Positions 8,459-17,230 of a DNA stretch of 64,000 bases are shown piece after piece. Every line of letters begins with the position of its first letter. Within the stretch, counting starts at the first letter, position 1. The position numbers and the translations under genes are program-made. Source of the DNA: an uncultured Caulobacterales bacterium (GTDB taxonomy: Bacteria; Pseudomonadota; Alphaproteobacteria; Caulobacterales; Maricaulaceae); NCBI GenBank assembly GCA_938009235.1, contig CALLIK010000004.1, positions 301,725 to 365,724 of the forward strand, read 5' to 3'. The notes below the pieces were generated by a model that was given only the letters and a program-made list of their open reading frames with translations, was not told the DNA's origin and searched no databases.

Positions 8459-9468
8459 AACGTAGAGCCGTAATCGAAGACGCCGTAGGCGAACATCGCG
8501 CGATTATTTATGAAGGACGGCGCATGGTCGAACTTCATATTGATCGACCTTGGCAAGATTTTCCACGCACGGGTGATCGCTATGTTGCGCGTGTGACGTC
8601 GGTTGATCCCTCCGTTGCGGGCGCTTGGGTTGAGCTGTCCAAGGACGGAACACCTGCGCTGCTTCCATTCGCTGCGCAACGGGACATGCCGAAGTTGACC
8701 GAAGGTCAACGCGTAGACGTCGCAGTGCTGCGGTCCCAGATCGGTAACAAAGGCGCGACAGTTCGGTTTACGGGCGAGACTGAGGCCGCGGTTGGTCGCA
8801 CCAAGCGTTTAACCTTGCGAGAGCGTATCGCAGAACGCTTTCCTGATATTACATTCGATGATGCGGCTGTGAACGCTGTAGAAGACGCCTGTGAAGTTTC
8901 GCTAGCCTTACCCGGTGGCGGGTCCATCACGATTGAACAAACACAAGCGTTGCTCGCGATTGATGTTGACAAAGGCGCTGCGATTTCAGCTGTGGCTGCG
9001 GCAACTGAGGCCGCCAAACTGATCGCTTCGCAACTTCGGTTGCGGGCACTTGGCGGCTTGATCATCATCGATTTTCCAAATTTGCGTCAGCCTAAGCAAA
9101 GAAAATTACTAGAGCGTACATTGGAAGATGTATTTGATGCAGATCCAAATATTGTGAAGTTCAATGGCCTCTCTCGTTTTGGGGTCATCGAAATGACGCG
9201 GGCGAAACCTGATTTGTCCTTGGATGAAATTCTAAATGATAAATTCGGACAGCCCACTGTTGCGACACACGCGATTCAGGCTTTGCGTCGTTTGACGCGC
9301 GAAGCGGCTGCGGCACCTGGGGCTAAGTTGGAATTATCTGTCCCTGCAAATGTTTTGACTTGGCTAAGTGACGCGCCCTTTGATTGGCGTGCCGATGTAG
9401 CGGACCGCATTGGGGAGCGTTTTACAGTCGTTGAAGGCAACTCGATTGATGTGAAAGCGGATAGATGA
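8455..9468 (+). CDS. ribonuclease E/G family protein, short form
   Basis: RNase E/G-type single-strand endoribonuclease of 337 aa. An S1-like N-terminal part (to about residue 100) is followed by the catalytic core with both magnesium-binding aspartates: the first in LLAIDVDKGAA, the second in GLIIIDFPNL. The Zn-link cysteine motif used by E. coli RNase E/G to dimerise is absent; the protein ends soon after where it would begin. No long C-terminal degradosome scaffold is present, so a separate full RNase E probably exists elsewhere. It overlaps maf and yacG by four bases each. Confidence 0.88.
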   Translation: MKRRAVIEDAVGEHRAIIYEGRRMVELHIDRPWQDFPRTGDRYVARVTSVDPSVAGAWVELSKDGTPALLPFAAQRDMPKLTEGQRVDVAVLRSQIGNKGATVRFTGETEAAVGRTKRLTLRERIAERFPDITFDDAAVNAVEDACEVSLALPGGGSITIEQTQALLAIDVDKGAAISAVAAATEAAKLIASQLRLRALGGLIIIDFPNLRQPKQRKLLERTLEDVFDADPNIVKFNGLSRFGVIEMTRAKPDLSLDEILNDKFGQPTVATHAIQALRRLTREAAAAPGAKLELSVPANVLTWLSDAPFDWRADVADRIGERFTVVEGNSIDVKADR

Positions 9469-9647
9469 GCGCCTGCAAATTTTGCAATAAGAAACCTGCG
9501 GCCGAGGGCTTTAAGCCCTTTTGTTCTGCGCGGTGTACGGACCTAGATTTAGGGCAGTGGCTCTCAGGCGGATACGCCATTCCAACGCAAGAACAGGGAC
9601 CAAGTGTCCCCGATGAATCAGACCCATACACGCCTGCGAATGACTAA
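9465..9647 (+). CDS. yacG: DNA gyrase inhibitor YacG, zinc-binding
   Basis: Zinc-ribbon protein of 60 aa. The four cysteines Cys4, Cys7, Cys20 and Cys24 (CKFC and CSARC) bind zinc, followed by the YacG signature DLDLGQWLSGGYAIP. Family members bind GyrB and inhibit gyrase. It is the last gene of the murA-infA block. Its final four bases overlap the end of the convergent phosphodiesterase gene, so no terminator space exists between the two units. Confidence 0.95.
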   Translation: MSACKFCNKKPAAEGFKPFCSARCTDLDLGQWLSGGYAIPTQEQGPSVPDESDPYTPAND

Positions 9648-10447
9648 ATGAAGCTATCGAAAACCGATTTATCATCAATAAAATAAGCGTCTAACCCAAG
9701 GTTTTGATGTGCTTCATTTACGGCGGTCCTCGACACATACGAAAACGCCGAAACGCCGATGTCGTCTTTCTGATAATTATCTACCAGTTCACGTGTAACC
9801 ATATCAACGGGTACGCAAACGTTATTCACCAATGCGCGTATGTCGCCTGATAGGGCCCCATCTACAAACCACCCTGATCGCTCGCCATGAGCCAAGCGTC
9901 TGTCGGGTCGTTTAATCTCTCCATCTCGCGACTCGTGGGCAATGTGATGTGATCGGATCATTGCATTGGGGTTTTTACACCAGTGAGACAATGTGAGTTC
10001 AGCATCCGGTAAGAGGTCTTTGATTGCGTAGAGCGTTTCAGGCAACCAACTGACCCAAACAATGCGGTCAACTATGCCATGTGTATGGGCGAGGGCGACG
10101 AGCATGTCTTCAAAGCCTGCGTCTTTCATATCCACTAAAAGGCGGGCTTGGCTTGGGTGATTAGCGGCGGCTGAGAACAAGGCGTCAGCCGTCGGCATAT
10201 ACCCAAACTTGCCGCCCATCTTATCTCTATCTTTGGCCAGTATATCGCAAATTTGGTGTTGCTGGCCTTTAGAATCTGTCGTGGCTTCATCATGATAAAT
10301 CAGAGGCGTTCCACATCGGGTGACGCGAATATCAAATTCAACTTGCTCTACACCAAAATCCAGAGCTTTGAGTAAGCCTTCCAGGGTGTTTTCATGCGGA
10401 GAAAAGCCGCGAAAACGGTGGGAGACAAGTTGTGATAGAGTAAGCAT
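9644..10447 (-). CDS. glycerophosphodiester phosphodiesterase family protein
   Basis: GDPD TIM-barrel enzyme of 267 aa hydrolysing glycerophosphodiesters to glycerol-3-phosphate and an alcohol. The active-site blocks are present: HRFRGFSPHENT near the start, then VEFDIRVTRCGTPLIYHDE, carrying the His, Glu-x-Asp and His of the family. No signal peptide is seen, so it is likely cytoplasmic. It lies 24 bases downstream of the DM13 gene on the same strand and could share its transcript. Confidence 0.9.
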   Translation of the reverse strand: MLTLSQLVSHRFRGFSPHENTLEGLLKALDFGVEQVEFDIRVTRCGTPLIYHDEATTDSKGQQHQICDILAKDRDKMGGKFGYMPTADALFSAAANHPSQARLLVDMKDAGFEDMLVALAHTHGIVDRIVWVSWLPETLYAIKDLLPDAELTLSHWCKNPNAMIRSHHIAHESRDGEIKRPDRRLAHGERSGWFVDGALSGDIRALVNNVCVPVDMVTRELVDNYQKDDIGVSAFSYVSRTAVNEAHQNLGLDAYFIDDKSVFDSFI

Positions 10448-10471
10448 AGCAGTCGGAATACTCCAATTGCG

Positions 10472-10864
10472 CTAGAGGTCAAACCCACCCCAAAGCACAG
10501 TGTAGGCTTCGCATTGAATAACGACACTTTGATATTCAGATAGGTTAATGTCTGCTGGAATAATGTAACTCTGGGAGCCTTTATTTGACTTTAAGACTGA
10601 AATTCTGACCGCGCTTTGATCTACATCTTGCGCAGAGAGCGACGACAGAGGCACCTTGCTTAGGTAGACCTTCAGGTCAGGTCCGTTTTTTGTTTTAAAG
10701 TTCTCAGAGAAAACGAGGCGCGTTTCTCCGTCAATCTGCTCAACCTTGGCTGAACCCTGTATCGTGTAGCGCTTTTTGACAAAAGGCTTCTCCGATGGGT
10801 CTTGAGCTGAGCTAGTTAGCGGGACCATTAGAAGGCCGAGAATGATGGCGAAGTGTTTAAACAT
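10472..10864 (-). CDS. DM13 domain protein, exported
   Basis: Protein of 130 aa with an N-terminal signal peptide (cleavage near SSAQD). The rest is one DM13 domain, recognised by NGPDLKVYLS, the YIIPADINLSEYQSVVI block and a conserved cysteine followed by YTVLWGGFDL. DM13 domains are predicted to take part in extracytoplasmic redox or adhesion chemistry through this cysteine; the function is not established. Located in the periplasm or cell envelope. The neighbour phosphodiesterase gives no clear functional hint. Confidence 0.85.
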   Translation of the reverse strand: MFKHFAIILGLLMVPLTSSAQDPSEKPFVKKRYTIQGSAKVEQIDGETRLVFSENFKTKNGPDLKVYLSKVPLSSLSAQDVDQSAVRISVLKSNKGSQSYIIPADINLSEYQSVVIQCEAYTVLWGGFDL

Positions 10865-11153
10865 AATATCAAATTACCGAGTTCTGCAGTGCTTGCAAGT
10901 CACAGCCGCGTGAGACCACAGTGTGCAAGTTATGAGTGGATCAACTATCGTATTTTCATATTCAATAATGATCAGTATTCAGAGCTTAGAAAATAGTACC
11001 TCTATCTTTCGCAGTATTAGAAACTGTTGTTTCCTCTAGCTTTGATTTGACCCAAATTGGAGGTAGTTTTCATCAACCGCCTCATGCAGGACGTATCTAT
11101 ACGATAGGTCTAGTTCGCTAGGCTATTACTATGGACGATTTCGGAGAAATATT

Positions 11154-12647
11154 ATGAAAACTATCGGTCATTTCGTTGATGGTAAACGCGTCGCAGGTAA
11201 ATCTGGACGCACAAAAGATATTTTCAACCCGAATACGGGCGCAGTGCAGGCCAAGGTCTCAATGGCGACAACAGCAGAGCTTGATGCGGCTGTGGCGTCT
11301 GCGGCTAAAGCTCAAGTCATTTGGGCTAAAACGAACCCGCAAAAACGCTCACGTGTTTTGTTTGCGTATAAACAGCTCGTCGAAGCGAATATGGATGACC
11401 TCGCGCATATGTTGTCATCAGAGCATGGCAAGGTTGTTGCGGATAGCCGCGGCGACGTCATGCGCGGTGTTGACGTTATAGAATTTGCCTGCGGTGTGCC
11501 GCATGCGCAAAAGGGCGAGCATACATATGGTGCAGGTCCAGAAATTGACGTGTACTCTCTGCGTAAGCCATTGGGCGTGGTTGCGGGCATTACCCCGTTT
11601 AACTTCCCCGCGATGATCCCAATGTGGATGTTCGGCATGGCGATTTCTACGGGCAATGCCTGTATCTTAAAGCCATCTGAAAAAGACCCAAGCGTGCCGA
11701 TGCGTTTGGTTGAGCTATTCGCGGAAGCAGGCGGACCTGTTGGTCTATTGCAGTGCATTAATGGCGACAAAGAAATCGTGGACGCGATTTGTGATCATGA
11801 GACGATCAAGGCTGTTAGCTTCGTTGGCTCATCCGATATCGCGCAATATGTATATGCGCGTGCGACTGCGAACGGCAAACGTGCGCAATGTATGGGCGGC
11901 GCGAAAAACCACGGCATAATCATGCCAGATGCCAATATGGACCAAGCTGTCAAAGATATCCTCGGCGCGGCCTATGGCTCTGCAGGCGAACGCTGTATGG
12001 CGCTGCCTGTTGTTGTCCCTGTGGGTGAAGGCACAGCGGAACGGTTCCTCGAGAAAATGTTACCGGCTATCGAGGCAATGAAAATTGGTGTCTCGGAAGA
12101 CCCTGAAGCGGATTATGGTCCAGTCGTTAGCGCCGTACACCGCGACTCGATCAATGCGAATGTCACCAAGGCTGTCAAAGAGGGCGCAACGCTCGTCGTG
12201 GATGGACGCGACTTTAGCCTCCAAGGCTATGAGGAAGGGTTCTTCGTTGGGCCAAGTCTCCTTGATCATGTCACGCCAGATATGGAAACCTATCAGGACG
12301 AAATTTTTGGGCCAGTGCTTCAGATCGTGCGCGCGGATACTTTCGAAGATGCGTTGAAGCTGCCCTCCGAACATCAATACGGAAATGGCGTTGCGATCTT
12401 TACGCAAAATGGCCGCGCCGCCCGTGAATTTGCAGACCGCGTCGAAGTCGGCATGGTCGGCATCAATGTGCCAATCCCTGTACCTGTGGCCTATCACTCA
12501 TTCGGCGGCTGGAAACGCTCGGCTTTTGGCGCGGCTAACCAATACGGGATGGAAGGGTTACGTTTCTACACCAAAGTGAAGACGATCACCCAGCGTTGGC
12601 CTGAAGGCGAAACAGACGACAGCGCCTTCATTATTCCGACGTTTTAA
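11154..12647 (+). CDS. mmsA: methylmalonate-semialdehyde dehydrogenase (CoA-acylating)
   Basis: Last step of valine catabolism: methylmalonate semialdehyde + CoA + NAD to propionyl-CoA, NADH and CO2. The 497 aa match the family length. Markers are the substrate-loop NFPAMIPMWMF, the catalytic Cys281 in GSAGERCMALPVV and the C-terminal YTKVKTITQRWP. The start has GGAG eight bases upstream. It heads an operon with the acyl-CoA dehydrogenase, 3-hydroxyisobutyryl-CoA hydrolase and mmsB, interrupted by a DUF4174 gene ten bases downstream. Confidence 0.96.
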   Translation: MKTIGHFVDGKRVAGKSGRTKDIFNPNTGAVQAKVSMATTAELDAAVASAAKAQVIWAKTNPQKRSRVLFAYKQLVEANMDDLAHMLSSEHGKVVADSRGDVMRGVDVIEFACGVPHAQKGEHTYGAGPEIDVYSLRKPLGVVAGITPFNFPAMIPMWMFGMAISTGNACILKPSEKDPSVPMRLVELFAEAGGPVGLLQCINGDKEIVDAICDHETIKAVSFVGSSDIAQYVYARATANGKRAQCMGGAKNHGIIMPDANMDQAVKDILGAAYGSAGERCMALPVVVPVGEGTAERFLEKMLPAIEAMKIGVSEDPEADYGPVVSAVHRDSINANVTKAVKEGATLVVDGRDFSLQGYEEGFFVGPSLLDHVTPDMETYQDEIFGPVLQIVRADTFEDALKLPSEHQYGNGVAIFTQNGRAAREFADRVEVGMVGINVPIPVPVAYHSFGGWKRSAFGAANQYGMEGLRFYTKVKTITQRWPEGETDDSAFIIPTF

Positions 12648-12657
12648 GGGAATAGAA

Positions 12658-13134
12658 GTGGTGATATTTGAAAGCAAACGCGTGTTCTGTATTTCTAGCG
12701 TTATAATAGTTTTGCTTTCCACCTATTTATCCTCAGCTAATGCCTCGGTACAGCTGCTGTTAACTGAAGGACAATCGAGAATATTATTCTCGTGTACTTC
12801 AAGCACAGATGCCTTGGATGAGATTACTCCAAAAATGGACTGGGCGAAATTTTTAGAAAGAGACTTAGATCTAGTATCCGCAACTGGAAATTCGGCATAC
12901 TTAAACTACTTCGTAGATGGAGATGTCCAAAGAAGCCCTCTTTACGGAAGTTACGTTGATAGGATTATCGAGGAGAGTAATTGTAACGATGATACTTCAT
13001 TCGTTCTGATCGGTAAGGATGGACGCGTAAAATATCGTTGGCAAAATAACGTAGCCACCGAAGAGCTGTTTGAAATTATAGATGCGATGCCGATGAGGCA
13101 ATTTGAAATGATGCAAAAGATAGAAAACAAGTAA
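12658..13134 (+). CDS. DUF4174 family exported protein
   Basis: Protein of 158 aa starting at GTG (12658 or 12661). A hydrophobic signal segment (cleavage near SANAS) precedes a DUF4174 domain, whose hallmark is the C-terminal GKDGRVKYRW then LFEIIDAMPMRQFEM. The family is uncharacterised, thioredoxin-like and usually exported. The gene is clearly AT-richer than the genes on either side, has no role in valine breakdown, and its stop codon abuts the next ATG. It looks like a gene inserted into the operon. Family call from the C-terminal motif. Confidence 0.75.
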   Translation: MVIFESKRVFCISSVIIVLLSTYLSSANASVQLLLTEGQSRILFSCTSSTDALDEITPKMDWAKFLERDLDLVSATGNSAYLNYFVDGDVQRSPLYGSYVDRIIEESNCNDDTSFVLIGKDGRVKYRWQNNVATEELFEIIDAMPMRQFEMMQKIENK

Positions 13135-14274
13135 ATGGATTTCTCACTCACCGAAGAACAAACCCTCATTCAGGATATGGCGAAGAATTTCGCTGCGACT
13201 GAGCTAGCGCCATATTCGTCTAAATGGGACGAAGAAAAGTTTCTTGACCGCGCTGTATTTGCCAAAGCCGCAGAGCTTGGATTTATGGGTATGTATAGCG
13301 GCGAAGAACATGGCGGAACGGCGCTCTCGCGTCTGGATTCTGCGGTTGTCTTTGAACAGCTCGCGGCAGGCGATGTGTCGCACACGGCGATGATGACCAT
13401 TCATAACATGGCAACGTGGATGGTGGATCGTTACGGCGAGGATGCGGTACGCGCGAAATATGTGCCGCGCCTGACGTCTGGTGAACTTATTGCGAGTTAT
13501 TGCCTCACAGAGCCGGGGGCAGGCTCAGATGCCGCGTCACTCTCAACCAAGGCAACACGTGACGGTGATGATTATATCCTCAACGGGACCAAAACCTTCA
13601 TCTCGGGCGCAGGGTGGTCAGATGTTTACGTGACGATGACGCGGACGTCTGATGATGGCGCAAAAGGTGTCTCCTGTTTCGTGATTGAAAAAGGCACAGC
13701 AGGATTATCATTCGGCGCGAATGAAAAAAAAATGGGCTGGAACGCACAGCCAACCGCTCAAGTCATTTTCGAAGATTGCCGCATCCCCGCCGAAAACCGC
13801 GTCGGACCCGAAGGCGATGGCTTCAAATTCGCCATGAGCGGACTTGACGGTGGCCGCATAAACATCGGCGCATGTTCACTGGGCGGCGCGCAAAAGGCGC
13901 TGGACGCATCATTGCAATATACCAAAGAACGCACGCAATTTGGAAAACCTATCTCTGGCTTTCAGAACACACAATTCATGCTCGCGGATATGGCAACAGA
14001 GCTCGAAGCCTCGCGCATGATGACCTATCGCGCGGCGGATATGCTCGATAAAAAGCTCCCGAATGCGGGCGCGGCTTGCGCGATGGCGAAACGCTTCACG
14101 ACGGATATGTGCAGCAAGATCGCCAATGACGCGCTGCAGCTTCACGGCGGATATGGCTATCTCTCCGAATATCAAATCGAACAGATCGTCAGAGATTTGC
14201 GCGTACATCAAATCCTAGAAGGCACTAACCAGATTATGCGCATGATTGTGTCACGATCTCTCCTAAGGCAGTAA
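13135..14274 (+). CDS. acyl-CoA dehydrogenase, probable isobutyryl-CoA dehydrogenase
   Basis: FAD flavoenzyme of 379 aa, oxidising isobutyryl-CoA to methacrylyl-CoA in valine catabolism; substrate inferred from the operon. It shows CLTEPGAGSDAASL, the FAD-binding QLHGGYGYLSEY and the catalytic base Glu362 in LEGTNQIMRM. Electrons would pass to ETF. The ATG directly follows the DUF4174 stop codon, and the hydrolase gene starts one base after its own stop. Distinction from other short-chain acyl-CoA dehydrogenases rests on context. Confidence 0.9.
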   Translation: MDFSLTEEQTLIQDMAKNFAATELAPYSSKWDEEKFLDRAVFAKAAELGFMGMYSGEEHGGTALSRLDSAVVFEQLAAGDVSHTAMMTIHNMATWMVDRYGEDAVRAKYVPRLTSGELIASYCLTEPGAGSDAASLSTKATRDGDDYILNGTKTFISGAGWSDVYVTMTRTSDDGAKGVSCFVIEKGTAGLSFGANEKKMGWNAQPTAQVIFEDCRIPAENRVGPEGDGFKFAMSGLDGGRINIGACSLGGAQKALDASLQYTKERTQFGKPISGFQNTQFMLADMATELEASRMMTYRAADMLDKKLPNAGAACAMAKRFTTDMCSKIANDALQLHGGYGYLSEYQIEQIVRDLRVHQILEGTNQIMRMIVSRSLLRQ

Positions 14275-14275
14275 T

Positions 14276-15322
14276 ATGACCTCTGAAATTCAATCTCGCG
14301 TCATTGGCAACCTTGGCCACATTACGCTGAACCGTCCCAAAGCCCTTAACGCGCTGACCTTTGATATGTGCGAGGAAATTACGCGGCTTTTGGTGGCTTG
14401 GGAACATGACCCAAAGATTGGCGCAGTCCTCATTGACGGCGCAGGTGAGCGGGCTTTCTGTGCGGGCGGTGATGTTATCTTGCTGCATGATAGTGGCAAA
14501 GCGGGTGATGACCGCGCCGAGAATTTCTGGCGTATGGAATATGCGTTAAATGAGCTCATCCACCGCTATTCGAAACCCTATATTACGCTCATAGATGGCT
14601 TCGTTATGGGCGGCGGTGTTGGCCTGTCTGTGCATGGTCGTTTGCGCATTGCGGGCGACGCGACAATGTTCGCTATGCCAGAAACGGGTATCGGGTATTT
14701 CCCAGATGTTGGCGGCACATACTTCCTGCCACGTTTAGGCATGGACATAGGCCAGTGGCTCGGCCTTACAGGTGCGCGCCTTGATGCGGGGCAATCCTGC
14801 GCCGTTGGCGTTGCCAATGCCTTTGTGCCAAGCGCCCAGCATCCAGATTTAATTGAAGCCTTAGGCCGCGCGACATTAGACGGATCAGATTCCGCTGTGG
14901 CGAATGTGATCATGGGCTTTGTAACTGCGCCGCCTGCGAGTGCTGCCATACCAGATGCAGTAAAAGCATTTTCCGAGAAAACCGTACCCGCCATTTTGCG
15001 CGCGTTAGATACTGACGGCAGCGAGTGGGCGGCGAAGCAGGCAAAAACTATACGCCGTAAATCACCCCTCGCGATGTCTGTGACATTTGAAGCCATCCGC
15101 CGAGGTGCAAAGATGAATTTCAAAGAGGTCATGACGCAAGAGCTGGACCTTTCATTGGGTTTCCTCAAGACGCAAGATTTCTATGAAGGCATTCGTGCCC
15201 AATTGATTGACAAAGACCGTAACCCAAAATGGTCACATGAAGACGTTGGCGCCGTCACGGAAGCCCAAGTGCAGCGGGTCTTTCGCAAGACGGCTAAGCC
15301 TTCCCAGCAGTTTTTGAAATAG
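14276..15322 (+). CDS. 3-hydroxyisobutyryl-CoA hydrolase
   Basis: Crotonase-fold enzyme of 348 aa releasing CoA from 3-hydroxyisobutyryl-CoA. The longer length, the oxyanion block FCAGGDVILLHDSGKAGD and the MPETGIGYFPDVGGTYFL segment with its catalytic Glu separate this hydrolase clade from plain enoyl-CoA hydratases. It sits between the acyl-CoA dehydrogenase and mmsB. A dedicated methacrylyl-CoA hydratase is not in this cluster, so another crotonase must supply that step. Confidence 0.9.
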   Translation: MTSEIQSRVIGNLGHITLNRPKALNALTFDMCEEITRLLVAWEHDPKIGAVLIDGAGERAFCAGGDVILLHDSGKAGDDRAENFWRMEYALNELIHRYSKPYITLIDGFVMGGGVGLSVHGRLRIAGDATMFAMPETGIGYFPDVGGTYFLPRLGMDIGQWLGLTGARLDAGQSCAVGVANAFVPSAQHPDLIEALGRATLDGSDSAVANVIMGFVTAPPASAAIPDAVKAFSEKTVPAILRALDTDGSEWAAKQAKTIRRKSPLAMSVTFEAIRRGAKMNFKEVMTQELDLSLGFLKTQDFYEGIRAQLIDKDRNPKWSHEDVGAVTEAQVQRVFRKTAKPSQQFLK

Positions 15323-15330
15323 GTATTAGT

Positions 15331-16236
15331 ATGACCACGATCGCATTTATCGGATTAGGCAACATGGGCATCGGCATGGCGAGTAATCTCGCCAAAGCGG
15401 GCTCTGCTGCCAATATCACAGAGGTCAAGGCATTGGATTTGTCAAAGGCGGCAGTCTTGCGCGCCGTTGAGGCGGGGTGTGTCGAGGCCGCCAATTCCAA
15501 AGATGCCGTAAGCGCGGCAGATATCGTCATTACGATGTTACCTGCAGGAAAGCATGTTGAGTTGGTTTACGGCAGCGAAGACGGCGTCTTTGCACATGCT
15601 AAAAAAGACGCCTTATTTATCGACTGTTCCACGATAGATGTCGGAACAGCCCGCTCTGTTATAGCGCAGGCGAAAGACCTCGGGTTTGATATGATTGATG
15701 CGCCCGTATCTGGCGGCGTTGGTGGGGCGGCGGCCGGAACACTGACCTTTATGTGCGGCGGTAGCAAAGATGCCTTTAACCGAGCGAAACAAGTGCTTGA
15801 TATAATGGGGAGAAATATCTTTCATGCAGGTGATGCAGGGAACGGGCAGGTCGCCAAGGTTTGTAATAACATGCTCTTGGGTATCCATATGATAGGAACC
15901 TGCGAAGCTTTCAATTTGGCCGAAAAACTAGGACTGGATGCGCAGACGTTTTACGACATATCTTCAACGGCATCAGGACAAAACTGGTCAATGACAAGCT
16001 ATTGTCCAGCGCCCGGACCTGTACCAACTGCGCCTTCCAATAATGATTATGCGCCTGGGTTTTCTGCTGCGATGATGCTGAAGGATCTAAGGCTTGCTCA
16101 GGACGCGGCAAGTTCCGCGCGCGCAGCCACGCCATTAGGGACACAATCTGAGGCACTATATTCGCTCATGGAAGCTGCGGATAAGGATGATCTGGATTTC
16201 TCAGGCATCATGAAGCTGATTAATGGTAAGCTGTAA
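15331..16236 (+). CDS. mmsB: 3-hydroxyisobutyrate dehydrogenase
   Basis: NAD-dependent beta-hydroxyacid dehydrogenase of 301 aa converting 3-hydroxyisobutyrate to methylmalonate semialdehyde, the substrate of MmsA. It has an N-terminal Rossmann motif FIGLGNMGIGMASNL, the substrate-binding DAPVSGGVGGAAAGTL, and the catalytic Lys in NGQVAKVCNNML. Last gene of the valine operon; no clear hairpin terminator follows. Confidence 0.95.
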   Translation: MTTIAFIGLGNMGIGMASNLAKAGSAANITEVKALDLSKAAVLRAVEAGCVEAANSKDAVSAADIVITMLPAGKHVELVYGSEDGVFAHAKKDALFIDCSTIDVGTARSVIAQAKDLGFDMIDAPVSGGVGGAAAGTLTFMCGGSKDAFNRAKQVLDIMGRNIFHAGDAGNGQVAKVCNNMLLGIHMIGTCEAFNLAEKLGLDAQTFYDISSTASGQNWSMTSYCPAPGPVPTAPSNNDYAPGFSAAMMLKDLRLAQDAASSARAATPLGTQSEALYSLMEAADKDDLDFSGIMKLINGKL

Positions 16237-16351
16237 GCTGACTTATTAGGTTCGGTGTTGAGTATTTAAAGTGGTCTGGTAACGAATGATCCACGTTTAA
16301 ATTTATAATTTTATATTTATTATCAGTGTCTTACATATTTTTTCGGAGATA

Positions 16352-16762
16352 CATCCGCACTTTCGAAACCTATGGCATGATGGACGGGTTCTTTCGGACA
16401 CGGGACAGGTAGGAGCTCATCTGCCGTATCGAAGGACGGTGGGGTTGATCGTATTTGGGTGAGACCAAATACGTGGGACTTTTTGGAGTGAGAGCCGATC
16501 GCCGTGTCTAATGGCATGACTTGCGAGGACAAACTGGCCGCTGCATCAAAAACCGTCGCCGCGTGGTTAGTGCAATTGAGCGTAAGCTCAAATGCACCGT
16601 GCATTGGTTAGCATTCAATGCATTTGGTATTCGCGTAAAAAAACTTTTCTACTTTGGTATTCCATCGTGAATATCACCACGCGGGCTGTCCTGCTTAATT
16701 TAGTCGTCACCAGATAGGCGATCAGCACTTTCGCCTGTGTGCCTATTAGTAAGAGCCACCCC
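16352..16762 (-). repeat. structured dispersed element, copy A (candidate ncRNA)
   Basis: This 410-base stretch starts directly after the MarR stop codon, on the same strand, and is homologous to 59047-59454 (copy B, opposite orientation). The best-conserved blocks are 16555-16530, 16490-16478 and 16410-16353. Three hairpins recur in both copies with altered stems: 16656-16678, 16570-16597 (11 paired bases around TTAC) and 16450-16473 (nine-base stem, loop TCTCAC on the element strand). A 93-codon frame (16323-16604, minus) is open here but disrupted in copy B, so coding is doubtful. I do not recognise the family. It could be a non-coding RNA, a large intergenic mosaic repeat or a decayed mobile element. 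Confidence 0.65.
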
Positions 16763-17224
16763 TCACTCTGAATGTGATGAGATTGATCGCATTTTAGAAC
16801 TGATTTTCTTGATCATTCTAATCAGCTCAATACCTTCATCGCCTTCAAGGAAATTGGTGTCCATCGTGTCGTTCAAACGCGCCGCAACTGTTTCATAGGC
16901 TTTTTGACCGATGGGCGTGGTTTCTAGCGATAGTCGCCGTTTATCGGTTTCAGTCGGTGTTTTCTTGATGAGGCCAGAGTCTATCAATGAGCTTACCGCG
17001 CGGCTGACGATAGTCTTATCCATCGGCGTTATATTCGTGACGTCTGCAGCCGTTCGCCCGGGTTGATCGGCTACGGCGGCCAAGACGCGCCACTGGCTTA
17101 TATTTAGGCCCGCTTCTGCTTTTACAACACTGTGCGTATGGCGGCTAACTAGGTCCGCAAGAACGACAGCGTGGTATGGCCAGAAGTTATCAAGTTCGAT
17201 ATGTGATGGGTCTTTAGGTTCCAT
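16763..17224 (-). CDS. MarR family transcriptional regulator
   Basis: Regulator of 153 aa with a central winged helix-turn-helix ([20 protein letters not shown], then [21 protein letters not shown] and the wing [13 protein letters not shown]), typical of MarR dimers. It is transcribed divergently from hpd, and two near-identical 14-base inverted motifs lie between them. The simplest reading is an aromatic-ligand-responsive repressor of the tyrosine degradation operon that also controls itself. The ligand is unknown; homogentisate or 4-hydroxyphenylpyruvate are candidates. Confidence 0.92.
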   Translation of the reverse strand: MEPKDPSHIELDNFWPYHAVVLADLVSRHTHSVVKAEAGLNISQWRVLAAVADQPGRTAADVTNITPMDKTIVSRAVSSLIDSGLIKKTPTETDKRRLSLETTPIGQKAYETVAARLNDTMDTNFLEGDEGIELIRMIKKISSKMRSISSHSE

Positions 17225-17230
17225 ATTCTA

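Noticed and set aside
16352-16762. Identification of the repeat as tmRNA, RNase P RNA, SRP RNA or a group I/II intron
   Set aside because: The hallmark sequences I looked for (RNase P universal core, tmRNA T-arm and CCA end, group II domain V) are not present, and two diverged copies argue against single-copy housekeeping RNAs.
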